From Elymus sibiricus (taxonomy: Eukaryota > Streptophyta > Magnoliopsida > Poales > Poaceae), in contig CM077665.1 in assembly GCA_039707655.1 (NCBI GenBank), forward strand, positions 293,016,205 to 293,080,204: 64,000 nucleotides of DNA, in the 5' to 3' direction. This document shows positions 46,841 to 56,840 of this stretch, piece after piece. Both the position numbers and the translations under genes were made by a program. The notes under the pieces were generated by a model. That model was not told where the DNA came from. It saw only the letters and a program-made list of their open reading frames with translations, and did no database searches. Positions within the stretch are counted from its first letter, which is position 1, and each line of letters starts with the position of its first letter.

Positions 46841-48414
46841 TGACGTCGCTTGAGACTGCGTCGGTATTTCCCCAAAGGGGAAGGGATGATGCAGCACAGC
46901 AACGGCAAGTATTTCCCTCAGTTATGAAACCAAGGTATCAAACCAGTAGGAGGATCACCACCACTATGTAAACAGCACCTGCACACAACGAACAAATACT
47001 TGCAACCCGACACGAAAGAGAGGTTGTCAATCTCTCTACGGTAAAAAGATAGATTAGGTAGTGATAGATTGGAGAGATAGATCTCTCAAGAACACAAAAT
47101 AAAAAGAGCAAATAAAAAGTGCAGCAAGGTATTTTTGGGTTTTTGGTATAATAGATCTGAAAACAAAAGCGGCAAAAAGATAGATCGGAAAGCAATATGT
47201 TGGAAAGTAGACCTGGGGGCCATAGGTTTCACTAGTGGCTTCTCTCATGAGTATAGCACACGGTGGGTGAACAAATTACTGTTGGGCAATTGATAGAAGA
47301 TCAAATAATCATGACGATATCCAAGGCGATGATCATTATATAGGCATCACATCCAAGATTAGTAGACTGAAATGATTCTGCATCTACTACTATTACTCCA
47401 CACATCGACCGCTATCCAGCATGCATCTAGTGTATTAAGTTCATGGGAAAATGGAGTAATGCAATAAGAACGGTGACATGATGTAGACAAGATCTATTCA
47501 TGTAGGAATATACCCCCATCTTGTTATCCTTAATAGCAACGATACATGCATGCCTCACTGCCCCTTCTGTCACTGGGAGAGGACACCGCAAGATCGAACC
47601 CATCACAAAGCACCTCTTCCCATGACATGAAAAATCGATCTAGTTGGCCTAACTAAACCAAAGATTCGAAGAAGAAATGCGAGGCTATAAGTAATCATGC
47701 ATATAAGAGATCAAAGAAGACTCAAATAATATTCATGGATGGAAACTGATCATGAACTCAAAATTCATCGGATCCTAACAAACACACCGCAAAAGTTTAC
47801 ATCAAATAGATCTCCAAGAGACCATTGTATTGAGAATCAAAAGAGATAGAGGAAGCCATCTAGCTACTGCCTACGTACCCGTAGGTCTATGGTGGACTAC
47901 TCACGCATCATCGGAGAGGCACCAATGAGGATGATGAACCCCTCCGTGATGGTGTTAGATTGGATCTCGAGGTTCTGGAACTTGCGGCGGCTGGATGTGT
48001 TTTTCATCGACTCCCCTAGTGTTTCTGGAATATTTGGGAATTTATAGGTGTCAGAGGTGGTGGATAGGGGTCTCGAGGAGGGCACAACCCATCAGGGCGC
48101 GTCCGGGTTCTCTGGCGCGTCCTGGTGGGTTATGGTCTCCTCGACCCTCCCCTCTGGCACTTCTTTGGCCCACTGGATGTCTTCTGCCCCAAAAAAATCT
48201 CCAAAAAGTTTCGTCGCGATTGGACTCTGTTTGGTATTGATAGTCTGCGAAGTAAAAAACAAGCAAAAACAGCTACTGGCACTTTGGCACTATGTCAATA
48301 GGTTAGTCCCAAAAAATGATATAAAGTTGCTATAAAATGATTGTAAAACATCCAAGATTGATAATATAACAACATGGAACAAGCAAAAAATATAGATACG
48401 TTGGAGACGTATCA
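46841..48414 (-). repeat. B3 5' LTR (right)
   Basis: 1574 bp. Hairpin arms are at about 48074-48101 and 48114-48143; the TATA box is at 48039-48046 on the minus strand. Ends GATACGTTGGAGACGTATCA, then the TSD CGAAT. Confidence 0.93.
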
Positions 48415-48419
48415 CGAAT

Positions 48420-48622
48420 CAACAAAGGGGCCGCAGTGCCACCCTGATGACCTGGTGGACTCGTCGGGCGTGCGACAGGTGGTCGTCGCCTCGATGGCCG
48501 ACGTCACCATCGACCTTGTGAGCAAGGATGATGACGAGGGCAAGAAGGGGGATGGCGACGAGGGCGCCTCCTCCTCCTCCGGCATTGGCAATGGCTCCGA
48601 CATGGATGAGGATGAGAAGTAG
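48420..48622 (+). pseudogene. Unrecognised cargo gene, 3' part
   Basis: Continues the frame interrupted at 20724. It reads STKGPQCHPDDLVDSSGVRQ, then a hydrophobic stretch with VTIDLVSKDDDEGKK, then an acidic Ser/Gly/Asp tail ending in GSDMDEDEK and TAG at 48620-48622. No domain is recognised. An ATG lying upstream in the B3 LTR gives an apparent chimeric ORF, but this is fortuitous. Confidence 0.65.
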
Positions 48623-49136
48623 CTAGGTTTAGGGGTTTATGTTTGTAAAAATTTCAAACTTTTAATGAAATTTGGTGCTATTAACTTTTGTTTAGCTTGG
48701 CCGTTGTTAACTATCTATTAATGGTATGTTCGTGCGATTGCATTTTTTTGAATATTTAATTGCATCAAATTTAATTTTAATGTGGTTATCTTTGCATCAA
48801 ATGATTTTTTGCCAATTTCAGGACCTACATACATCACACCTGTAGTTCAAATTTGAACAATTCCTCGTAAATCTCTAGGTATTCACGAAATGGATGAAAT
48901 ATAGGAAAAAAACTAGAAAAATCATGAAACTTGGGCATTGTGCATCAAATGCGGTGTACTTTGGATGAAAAATTATAGGGACCCATTTTCATACCGTAAT
49001 GTAGTATGTGTATTGATGTTCCACTGCATTCTCAAGTTTTATGCACGTTAGGTGATTAATCCGAGCACTTTTCTGAAGTAAAACTCATATTCAACCATGC
49101 AATCTTGTTCATGATAGCTAGGGTAAACAACCCTAT
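48623..49136 (+). other. Cargo gene 3' UTR and downstream non-coding DNA
   Basis: AT-rich after the stop, with plant-like 3' UTR features (TTTGTAAAAATTTC and AATGAAATTTGG). An approximately 85-bp stretch (48717-48800) is repeated at about 56250-56335. It ends at the E2 TSD CCTAT (49132-49136). Confidence 0.65.
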
Positions 49137-50033
49137 TGTCGGCGTTCTGGGAATGGGGGTACCCAGAACTGCCTGCCTGCGGCCCAGAGCATGGCCCACC
49201 TCGTGAGCCAAGCGCGGCCTGGCGCGACCTCACTCAAGACAAGGCCCTCGCGAGAGCCTGAGCTCGGGAGGAAGGAGGTATCAAGACCGGCGGGAGATGG
49301 GCCTCCTCGGGCCCCCTCAGGAGCAGCGGAGATCTCTATGCAGCGTCCGGCCTCAGGAGTCAAGGGTGACACAAGGAGGGACAGGCGGGCGCCAGTGCGC
49401 GAGACGGTGCAGTTTCCCCTTTGGTGCAAAGGGAGCAAGGACGTACGTGGGTTCCCAAAGCGCCCCCCAAAGGTTTCCATTCCGGTGCAACAAGACCACG
49501 ACCACGAGCCCAGCAGGACAGATGTCATCGCCGAGCCCACCTCCGCATCATCGACAGCCACTTTGCAGGCGAAGACCACCTTTGGACAAGGCGGGGATGT
49601 ACTCATGTCCCCCTTCGAATTTGGCCGTTGTGGGATCCCTTCCCGCCATTGCGATAAGGGAAGAGGACCCGGGCCGCTGCTATATATAGAGGCTAGGTAG
49701 CGCCGTAGAAAAGGGGGAACGACCGGAGAAACAACAAGGGAAGCAGAGAGCCAAGAACACCACTCGAGTGCCCTCACGAGGCCGCTCACCACTGTACTAG
49801 TTCATCCACCACACCTCCTCGAGAGACAATCCACCAAAGCAGGAGTAGGGTATTACGCTTCGCAGCGGCCCGAACCTGGGTAAATCATCGTGTGCATCTG
49901 CTTCCTCGTCATCGTGCAAGTTCGTCGTAGAAATCATCGAGTAGCGAGTTAGGTAGGGCTAGGCTGCAGGGGATCTTCGCACACGCCCATGTGCTCGAAC
50001 TTCTTGGGGTTTTGCGGAGCCCGAAATCTGACA
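49137..50033 (+). repeat. E2 5' LTR
   Basis: 897 bp. A TATA box (TATATATAG) starts near 49681. Ends TCTGACA, where the 3' LTR has TCCGACA. Confidence 0.94.
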
Positions 50034-50035
50034 TT

Positions 50036-50054
50036 TGGCTCGCCAGGTAGGGGG
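50036..50054 (+). promoter_or_regulatory. E2 primer-binding-site position
   Basis: TGGCTCGCCAGGTAGGGGG directly after the LTR, one base different from the E1 site. The tRNA is not identified. Confidence 0.6.
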
Positions 50055-50104
50055 CTTGTCGGAGTCTTCTTCAAGCCTCGCTCTTTCCCCGCTTCACCGC
50101 ACCG

Positions 50105-50923
50105 ATGGCCGGCACCCAACAAGCTTCCTCCGGCCACGGCGGATCCGCTTCCACTGATCCCACCGCTGCCGCCAGAGACCCACGCCCCAGCGGCATGGTG
50201 TTGGGCGGTCAGTATCAAGCCACCAGTAAGGTCTCCACCGTCACCGCCCCTCCCACCGCCCAAACGCACGGCGGACGGGCGGCGCCCTCGGCACCGGCGT
50301 CGCCCCGCACCTACGTGGGAGACCTCGACGCGCACGATGCGCTGCTGCTGGCAAGCGAGATGCTCGGCCACCGCCCGACGCACGGGGGCTTCGACTCATG
50401 GGCCGACCACATCGCAGAGCTGGTCACCGTCGCGCGGAGGGCCATGGCTCATCACTCTCCTTCAAGGCCGCAGGCGTCAGGCGTCGGGGGCTCGTTCGCC
50501 GCGCCTGTCGCCCAGCCCGCCGATGGCGTGCCCCCTCAGGCCCTGGGCGAGCCCGAGCGGGGCCCGCCGCATGTCGTGCTCCCTCTCCTCCGAATTCCGG
50601 TGACCGGTTTCAGGGCGCAGCCCGGCCCCGACGACGGAGCGCACGGAGGAAACAACGGGGCGCCCCACGCGCGCACCAACACGCGCCCCCGTGACCCTGT
50701 GGACCGTCAACAGCCTGGGTTAACCAGGCGGGAGCGCGCCATCCTGCGCAGGGAGCAGGCGGCGCAGGCGTCCGGACAAGCAAGCAACCACGGCGAAGGC
50801 GCATCAGATCGCCAAGGAAACAATCCACGTCAGGAAACATGCGGCCCACCCAGCGGCGGTGGCAGAGGTAAGCAACTTCGAGCCGAGGCTCATCGCAGGA
50901 GGGTCTGTGGGCTGCGCGCATAG
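50105..50923 (+). CDS. E2 gag-like protein
   Basis: 272 codons, uninterrupted. Starts MAGTQQASSGHGGSASTDPT about 50 bp after the primer site. An Ala/Pro-rich N-terminus is followed by a conserved-looking block DLDAHDALLLASEMLGHRPT and FDSWADHIAELVTVARRAM (about residues 75-120), then a basic Gln/Arg/Gly-rich C-terminus (LTRRERAILRREQAAQ). No zinc knuckle or protease. The position and the helical block suggest a truncated gag; the family is not certain. Confidence 0.55.
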   Translation: MAGTQQASSGHGGSASTDPTAAARDPRPSGMVLGGQYQATSKVSTVTAPPTAQTHGGRAAPSAPASPRTYVGDLDAHDALLLASEMLGHRPTHGGFDSWADHIAELVTVARRAMAHHSPSRPQASGVGGSFAAPVAQPADGVPPQALGEPERGPPHVVLPLLRIPVTGFRAQPGPDDGAHGGNNGAPHARTNTRPRDPVDRQQPGLTRRERAILRREQAAQASGQASNHGEGASDRQGNNPRQETCGPPSGGGRGKQLRAEAHRRRVCGLRA

Positions 50924-52198
50924 GGCGGCGCCCCGCCGCCGCCCGGAGGGGCCGTCCCCGGCGCCCCGCCGGGTGGCTCAGGAGGAGAACCGGGCCCTTA
51001 CGTAGAGCCCTATGTACCAAGCTACGTCGTACCTCTGGACGTTGAGATGGAACAGGCGCCTGCCGCAGGCGCCTGCCACAGGCGCCGGCACCCCCCAGGA
51101 GTAGGGGGCACCCTGGGCGTCCTTCCCAAGCCGGGCCTGGGGGCTTCCGTCCATGGAGCACCTGGCCTGTACAACGCGAGCGGGAGGGAGAGGAAGGACG
51201 CCCCCGGGCCCCCGGGGCACGGAGCAAGCCGTCGCCCTCGCGAGCAGGCAACACCGAGCCAAGCCCTGAGGCCTCAGGAGTAACGGCCTGGGGGGAGCAG
51301 CAAGGCACAAGTAGCGCGGGCCACACGCGGCAACTGGAGCGCCGGCGCAGCCACGGGAGGCTGGGCCTTGCGAGGCCCTCAAGACACTGTCCGGCCAGCG
51401 TCCCGACACCTCACGAGGCGGCTTCATCGACAAAACACCTCTATGGCTGCGCCGGGTGCGTTGTGCTCATGTTTGGGCCACGGGAGCGCAATCCCGCGGC
51501 TACGCGGGGAACAATGCATCCGGGTTTGGGTCATAGGGGCGCGCAACCGAGCAGAAATGCACGGGATGGCTCTTAACAGAGTTGGGAGCACCCGGGCCAT
51601 GCGCCAGGGGGCTTGCCCAGCTATCTACGTCCGTGACACTCTCACGTAATAATGAGTGGGTTGTATACGCCCGGAGCCCCCCGAGGACGCGGAGGGGTTC
51701 CATCCCACGCAACGTGGAAGCTCCATGCTCCGCGCTGGCGGACAACACTTCCCACCAATGGCTATGCCCACGCAACGTGGATGCCCTACGCTCCGCGCTG
51801 GGGGAAGACAAAGACGAAGACTAGCCTAGGTGCCGGACGCGGCAGTTGCTTGCTTCTTTTTGGTGTTCGAATTGCCGCTTTTTGGAATGAAGTTTGAGAA
51901 TTTCGGAACTCTATTTTTAAAAGTAAAAGGGGCGGGGACTTTTCTCTCATCGTTTTCTCGTTTTTCCCTGTCTTGGAGTCTCTTTCTCTGAATTGGTGCC
52001 TCGCAAGGACCCGTGTGCTCCAGCCCTCCCCGAGGCGCCTCGGAGCAGGATAGCAAGGCCCTGTCGCCTCAGGGACTTGCATCTTTTGGCGGTCGACCCC
52101 CGCTCGGGGGCTCCGACCATAGCGCAGCACTATAGCGGGGAGCCTCGGGAGGCTCCAGTGCCTCCTGAGGCAGCAGCCGGCAGGACGGAATGGGGGTC
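50924..52198 (+). other. E2 internal non-coding DNA
   Basis: GC-rich and without a convincing gene. A direct repeat of about 75 bp containing ACGCAACGTGGA and CTCCGCGCTGG lies at about 51695-51803, and a (CAGGCGCCTGCC) palindromic patch lies at 51055-51085. Confidence 0.5.
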
Positions 52199-52800
52199 GC
52201 TCGAGCATCAAAGGGGGCTCCTGAGCAGCGCGCCTCAAGAGCCTTACTGGTCATATAGCCACTTGCCCCTCGATGTCGTCCTGGCGATCCGGTCGGCATC
52301 GGGGGTGTCGAGGCTTCACCTCGTAGTCGCGTCCTGGTGATCCGGACGCCCCTACGGTGGTAGAGGAATGTGCGGGACTGGGACCTGCCGACGTAGAGCT
52401 GCTTGAGCGTCAAAGGGGGCTCCTGAGCAGCGCGCCTCAGGAGCCTTACCGGTCATATAGCCCCTCGCCCCTTGATGTCATCCTGGCGATCCGGTCGGTA
52501 TCAAGGGTGTCGAGGCCCCCACCCCATTGGTCTCGTCCTGGTGATCCGGACGCCCCGATGGTGGTCGGGGAATGTGCGGGACTGGGTCCAGTCGACGTAG
52601 AGCACCGCTTGAGTGTCGAGGGGGGTTTCATGGGCACCGCGCCCCGGAAACCTCATCAATCACGTGGCTCCGTGCCCCCTGGACGCGTCCTGGCGATCCG
52701 GACGCTCCTGTGGCGGCCGAGTCCTCGCCCCTTTTGGACTCGTCCAGGTGATCCGGACGCCCCAACGGTGGGTGAGGTCTGCTCGTGGTTGAGTCCCGCA
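52199..52800 (+). repeat. Tandem repeat of about 204 bp, three units, in E2
   Basis: Units start at 52199, 52401 and 52607, each opening with GCT(C/T)GAG(C/T)(A/G)TC. They share CTGGCGATCCGG, TCCTGGTGATCCGGACGCCC and GTGCGGGACTGG. The third unit is more diverged. No protein is inferred. Confidence 0.75.
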
Positions 52801-53388
52801 GACACAAAGCACCAAAAGGGGCCCCCAAACCATACCACAAACAAGGAGGAAGCGTCCCAGGTGGAATCGCGGACTATCTGGACAACCCCGCCGCACCTTG
52901 CAACGCATGAGATCGTCACCAGCCTACAAGCTAAGTACACTACCGAACCAAGCAAGAGCCTCCTGATCTAATGGCAGCCCGAGGACGGGATAAGGGTTGT
53001 GCGCACTAATGTGAGGATGCAGGTACTGCGGGCCACCACGCGCGGCTACCGAGACCCCTGGGGCCTGAGGCGCCAGGAAAAACGGCGCGAGGGTAGGGAC
53101 CCTGCCACGACGAGCCGCAAGGCCATGAACCCGGGGAGTGGCGGCCACGAGCTGCCCCTCAGGAGAGAGAGCCTCGCGAGGGCCCTGCCGGCCGCCATCA
53201 CCGAGCCGCATCGGCAGCGGTGCCGAGCCCCGCGCGAAGAAACTAAGTCACATCATGGCAAGCAGGCAACCGGCGATTTAAGAAAAGGAAGGACGGAGAC
53301 AAAGGTAATACGCAAAAGGCTGACGCCCACAGGGGTCGAGTTCTTCTTAAAAACATTACAGGTACCAGGAAAAGAAGACAAGGGAGGC

Positions 53389-54199
53389 CTAGGTGGAGGA
53401 GTCGCTGTCGCCGTCCGAGTCGCCGGCCGCCTCGGCGCCGGAGCCGCCCTCCCCGCCGGAGGCGGGCACCTGGACGAACCGCTCCACCAGGGACTCCACG
53501 TGCGGACGCACCTCGTCCCAGAGGGGCCTCTAGAGCCCCACAGGCACCCACTCCCCGACGCGCCGAAGGTCGAGCTCCGGGGCGTGGCGGCGCAAGTTGG
53601 AGAAGACGCACGTCAAGGCGAGGTCCACGAGGTCGCGTGCGTCGGCCTCGCTGTCTGCGTTCACACGGGAGACGCCGGTCTTCAGCGTCTCCACCACCCT
53701 GCGGAAGAAGTCGAGGTAGCCCCCGTCGCCGTGCGCGGTGGGCGATGTCAAGATACTGCTTGGCGCGCTGGGACTCCAGCATCTTGGCATGCGCCGCCTC
53801 GTCCTGGGCAGCCTGCACGGCGTCGGCTGCCTCCTTAACCTGGGCCTGGAGGGACGCCAGCTCCGCCCTGGCCTCCACTTCGTCCCTGACGGCGGCTTGG
53901 AAGGCGGCCTCGGCGGTCGTCAGCTGGGCCCGCAGCGCGTCCACCTCCTCCTGGAGTTCACCGAGCCTGCGTTTCTTGGCCGCAGGCGCCCTGGAAGAAG
54001 GAGAGGATCAGGTCTGGCGCACCGGACATGACAACTAAGAAAGAAGAAGAAGGCGGAGCACTCACTCGTCGACCATGGCCCAGCGTCGACGAACTTGCGC
54101 CGGCCCCGAGGGCCCCCCGCCGCTGCCTCCGGAAGAGGGCGGGGAAGCCGACGGCCCCGCGCGCTTCACCGCGCCCGCAGCACTTCCTCCAGACGCCAT
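53389..54199 (-). pseudogene. Antisense two-exon gene inside E2
   Basis: On the minus strand, ATG at 54199 opens MASGGSAAGAVKRAGPSASP. Exon 1 runs to 54066, then a 75-bp intron (donor GA/GTGAGT, acceptor TTCCAG/GG) ends at 53991, and exon 2 restores the frame with APAAKKRRLGELQEE, an NLS-like basic stretch running into a coiled coil. Downstream, GYLDFFRRVVETLKTGV and DLVDLALTCVFSNLRRHAPE lie in another frame after a frameshift near 53735. An in-frame TAG at 53530-53532 precedes an acidic tail ending at 53389. The pattern resembles the C-terminal part of grass proteins annotated as putative gypsy-type transposon proteins. A TATA-like CCTATAAATCC lies at about 54296-54306. Confidence 0.65.
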
Positions 54200-54295
54200 G
54201 GGAGAAAGGGAGAAGTTGAGAAGAGGAGAGGGTTCTCTCTGGAGCAACGGGAGCAGACGGGCGCTTAGAGATGGAAAGACCCCCTGGGGAGGGCG

Positions 54296-54306
54296 GATTT
54301 ATAGGC
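54296..54306 (-). promoter_or_regulatory. TATA-like box of the antisense gene in E2
   Basis: On the minus strand CCTATAAATCC about 100 bp before the ATG at 54199, a plausible promoter spacing with a C/T-rich leader between. Confidence 0.5.
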
Positions 54307-54691
54307 GTAATCGCGGCCACGAGGTGTCGTGGGAGAGCAGGCGTCGTGCGCTCCTCGGGCATCGAAGAGCCGGCTCGATCGGCGCGCAACCCTGCTTCGC
54401 GTCGCCTCACCTGCCACCGTCGGGTCGCATCCGCGTGGCCCGAAGAGTGGAGGCCCAAGGGAGCAGCAGCATTCAAGGAAGGGTAATGATGGCCGGCGCA
54501 GCGCACGGCTGTCGCGTCAGTTTGACTTGGGGCGGTTCCTGACGCCCTCGGGGAACGGGGGCGTCGGCGCCCAAGCGCGCGACGCGTGTCGAGCCTGGCC
54601 CCGCGGGCGTTTTGAGCCCACGGTGCTTCGGGCCGTCCTCAATGGCTTCGCCCGGAAGCCAGCTCGAGCACGCCTTGGGCCCGGGGGCTAC

Positions 54692-55588
54692 TGTCGGCGT
54701 TCTGGGAACGGGGGTACCCAGAACTGCCTGCCTGCGGCCCAGGGCATGGCCCACCTCGTGAGCCAAGCGCGGCCTAGCGCGACCTCACTCAAGACAAGGC
54801 CCTCGCGAGAGCCCGAGCTCGGGAGGAAGGAGGTATCAAGACCGGCGGGAGATGGGCCTCCTCAGGCCCCCTCAGGAGCGGCGAAGATCTCTATGCAGCG
54901 TCCGGCCTCAGGAGTCAAGGGTGACGCAAGGAGGGACAGGCGGGCGCCAGCGCGCCAGACGGTGCAGTTTCCCCTTTGGTGCAAAGGGAGCAAGGACGTA
55001 CGCGGGTTCCCAAAGCGCCCCCCAAAGGTTTCCATTCCGGTGCAACAAGACCACGACCACGAGCCCAGCAGGACGAATGTCATCACCGAGCCCACCTCCG
55101 CATCATCGACAACCACTTTGCAGGCGAAGACCACCTTTGGACAGGGCGGGGATGTACTCCTGTCCCCCTTCGAATTTGACCGTTGTGGGATCCCTTCCCC
55201 CCATTGCGATAAGGGAAGAGGACCCGGGCCGCTGCTATATATAGAGGCTAGGTAGCGCCGTAGAAAAGGGGGAACGACCGGAGAAACAACAAGGGAAGCA
55301 GAGAGCCAAGAACACCACTCGAGTGCCCTCACGAGGCCGCTCACCACTGTACTAGTTCATCCACCACACCTCCTCAAGAGGCAATCCACCAAAGCAGGAG
55401 TAGGGTATTACGCTTCGCAGCGGCCCGAACCTGGGTAAATCATCGTGTGCATCTGCTTCCTCGTCATCGCGCGAGTTCGTCGTAGAAATCATCGAGTAGC
55501 GAGTTAGATAGGGCGAGGCTGCAGGGGATCTTCGCACACGCCCCTGTGTTCGAACTTCTTGGGGTTTTGCGGAGCCCGAAATCCGACA
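54692..55588 (+). repeat. E2 3' LTR
   Basis: 897 bp, nearly identical to the 5' LTR. The TATA box is near 55236. Confidence 0.94.
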
Positions 55589-55593
55589 CCTAT

Positions 55594-56840
55594 TTCTAAG
55601 CAAATATAGGATCCATGCCCAATATGGGATCGTTTGGACAAACTATTTCATAGTTAACTATAAACCCTAACTCAATCCCCTTGAAAACCATGCAATCTTG
55701 TTCGTGATAGCTAAGTTATGTGAAGGGAATTTCATGAAAATATCTGTAGATGCGGTTTCGTATTTTTCCTACCAACTTTAGTCACATATAACGATGATGC
55801 GCAAGTTTTACATTTTTGCGATTTTTTTAACTTACTTATGCTCAGCCCTAACCCCTCAAACCCCTCTCAAAACCCCTCAAATCCCTCCTGAAACCCTGCA
55901 CCCTCCGGGCCGTTAGATCATCGCCGCGAGGATGATTTGGATCACGCGTTGGGGTTACACATGGTCGATCCGCAAGAGGCAACCTGATTGGCTGGATTCG
56001 GTCGGGTCCTCACGTTAGTGTCCCACCTGGCAGCGGAAGAGGGACAAGCGACAGTGGCTGTGGGCCGGAAAGTGAGCACGCGGTTGGGGGACGCTCGTTG
56101 GACCTATGGATGGGTCGTCGTTCTCTGCTTGCCATCTCAGCCGTGCACGTGAGCGCAGCCAGGCCGTTGCCATGCATGTCCACGTGAACCATGCGTCGTC
56201 GCAACAGGGCCTCTCTATGTTCCCAATATATTAAGGAATATATTATATATTAATGTTATGTTCGTCCGATTGCATTTTTATTTTTTTGAATATTTAATTG
56301 CATCAAATTGAATTTTAATTTGGTTATCTTTGGAGTGAAATGCATAAGGTAATCTTTGGGTGAAAAGATTTTAAAAAGAAGAAACAGAAAAACTTGATTT
56401 TTGGTGTCCATTTGAACCATGAATACTTAAATAGTGTAAAAATATTGGAAAATAGAAAGGAAGAGTGAGGAGTGTTTCAAATGACGCGTAGACGTACTTG
56501 GTGAGTTGGCGTTTGCATCTCGAGTTCGAGTAAAGGAGTGTTTCAAATGACGCGTAGACGTACTTGGTGAGTTGGCGTTTGCATCTCGAGTTCGAGTAAA
56601 CTTCCTGCCGTAATAAGCCGCCTTCTTATCCCTCTGCCCACCGCATAACCGTTGGCCGATGGGCCCTCCATTGGGGTCCCATGCGTCAATAACTGCGCAC
56701 ACGACCAACGACCAAGCTACCACTGACATGGTGTCCTACGCGTCATTGAGACCACCCACCTATGACCATGCGGCCGCTGACACATGGGTCCTACAAGTCA
56801 GTATATGCACCCACTATCTACAACCGCGCAACCGCTAACA
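55594..56840 (+). other. Mutator-like element, right non-coding part
   Basis: No gene is visible. Contains the second copy of the 85-bp repeat (about 56250-56335), a second copy of AACCATGCAATCTTGTTC (55687; first at about 49095), a perfect-looking tandem duplication of about 66 bp (56469-56600) and several C/A-rich stretches with TG(G/A)(G/T)(G/T)TCC(C/T)AC. Confidence 0.6.
56469..56600. repeat. Tandem duplication of about 66 bp
   Basis: Two adjacent copies that start GGAGTGTTTCAAATGACGCG and end TCGAGTTCGAGTAAA, apparently identical. Confidence 0.85.

Larger units (their letters stand above)
20725..48414 (-). mobile_element. B3: antisense gypsy-type element with a different internal ORF
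   Basis: The TSD CGAAT is at 20720-20724 and 48415-48419. The 3' LTR is in two parts, 20725-21104 and 42011-43208, split by element A. The 5' LTR is 46841-48414. Without A it is about 6.8 kb. The leader and the 3' non-coding region match B1 and B2, but in place of gag-protease there is an unrelated ORF (45680-46546). Confidence 0.93.
49137..55588 (+). mobile_element. E2: complete non-autonomous LTR retrotransposon carrying an antisense gene
   Basis: The TSD CCTAT is at 49132-49136 and 55589-55593. The LTRs are 49137-50033 and 54692-55588, each 897 bp with very few differences, so a recent insertion. Ends TGTCGGCGTTCTGGGA and CCGACA. It has a primer-site-like string at 50036, a gag-like frame (50105-50923), a tandem repeat (52199-52800), an antisense intron-containing gene (53389-54199) and a GGGCCCGGGGGCTAC tract before the 3' LTR. 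No pol. Confidence 0.95.

Noticed and set aside
48374..48622. Complete-looking 82-codon ORF
   Set aside because: The first 15 codons are B3 LTR sequence; the rest is the 3' piece of the split cargo gene.
49191..49700. 169-codon and overlapping frames in the E2 LTRs
   Set aside because: Repeated in both LTRs in GC-rich DNA where long frames arise by chance; no domain.
53530..53790. Separate antisense 86-codon gene
   Set aside because: Its residues continue the spliced antisense gene after a frameshift; not independent.
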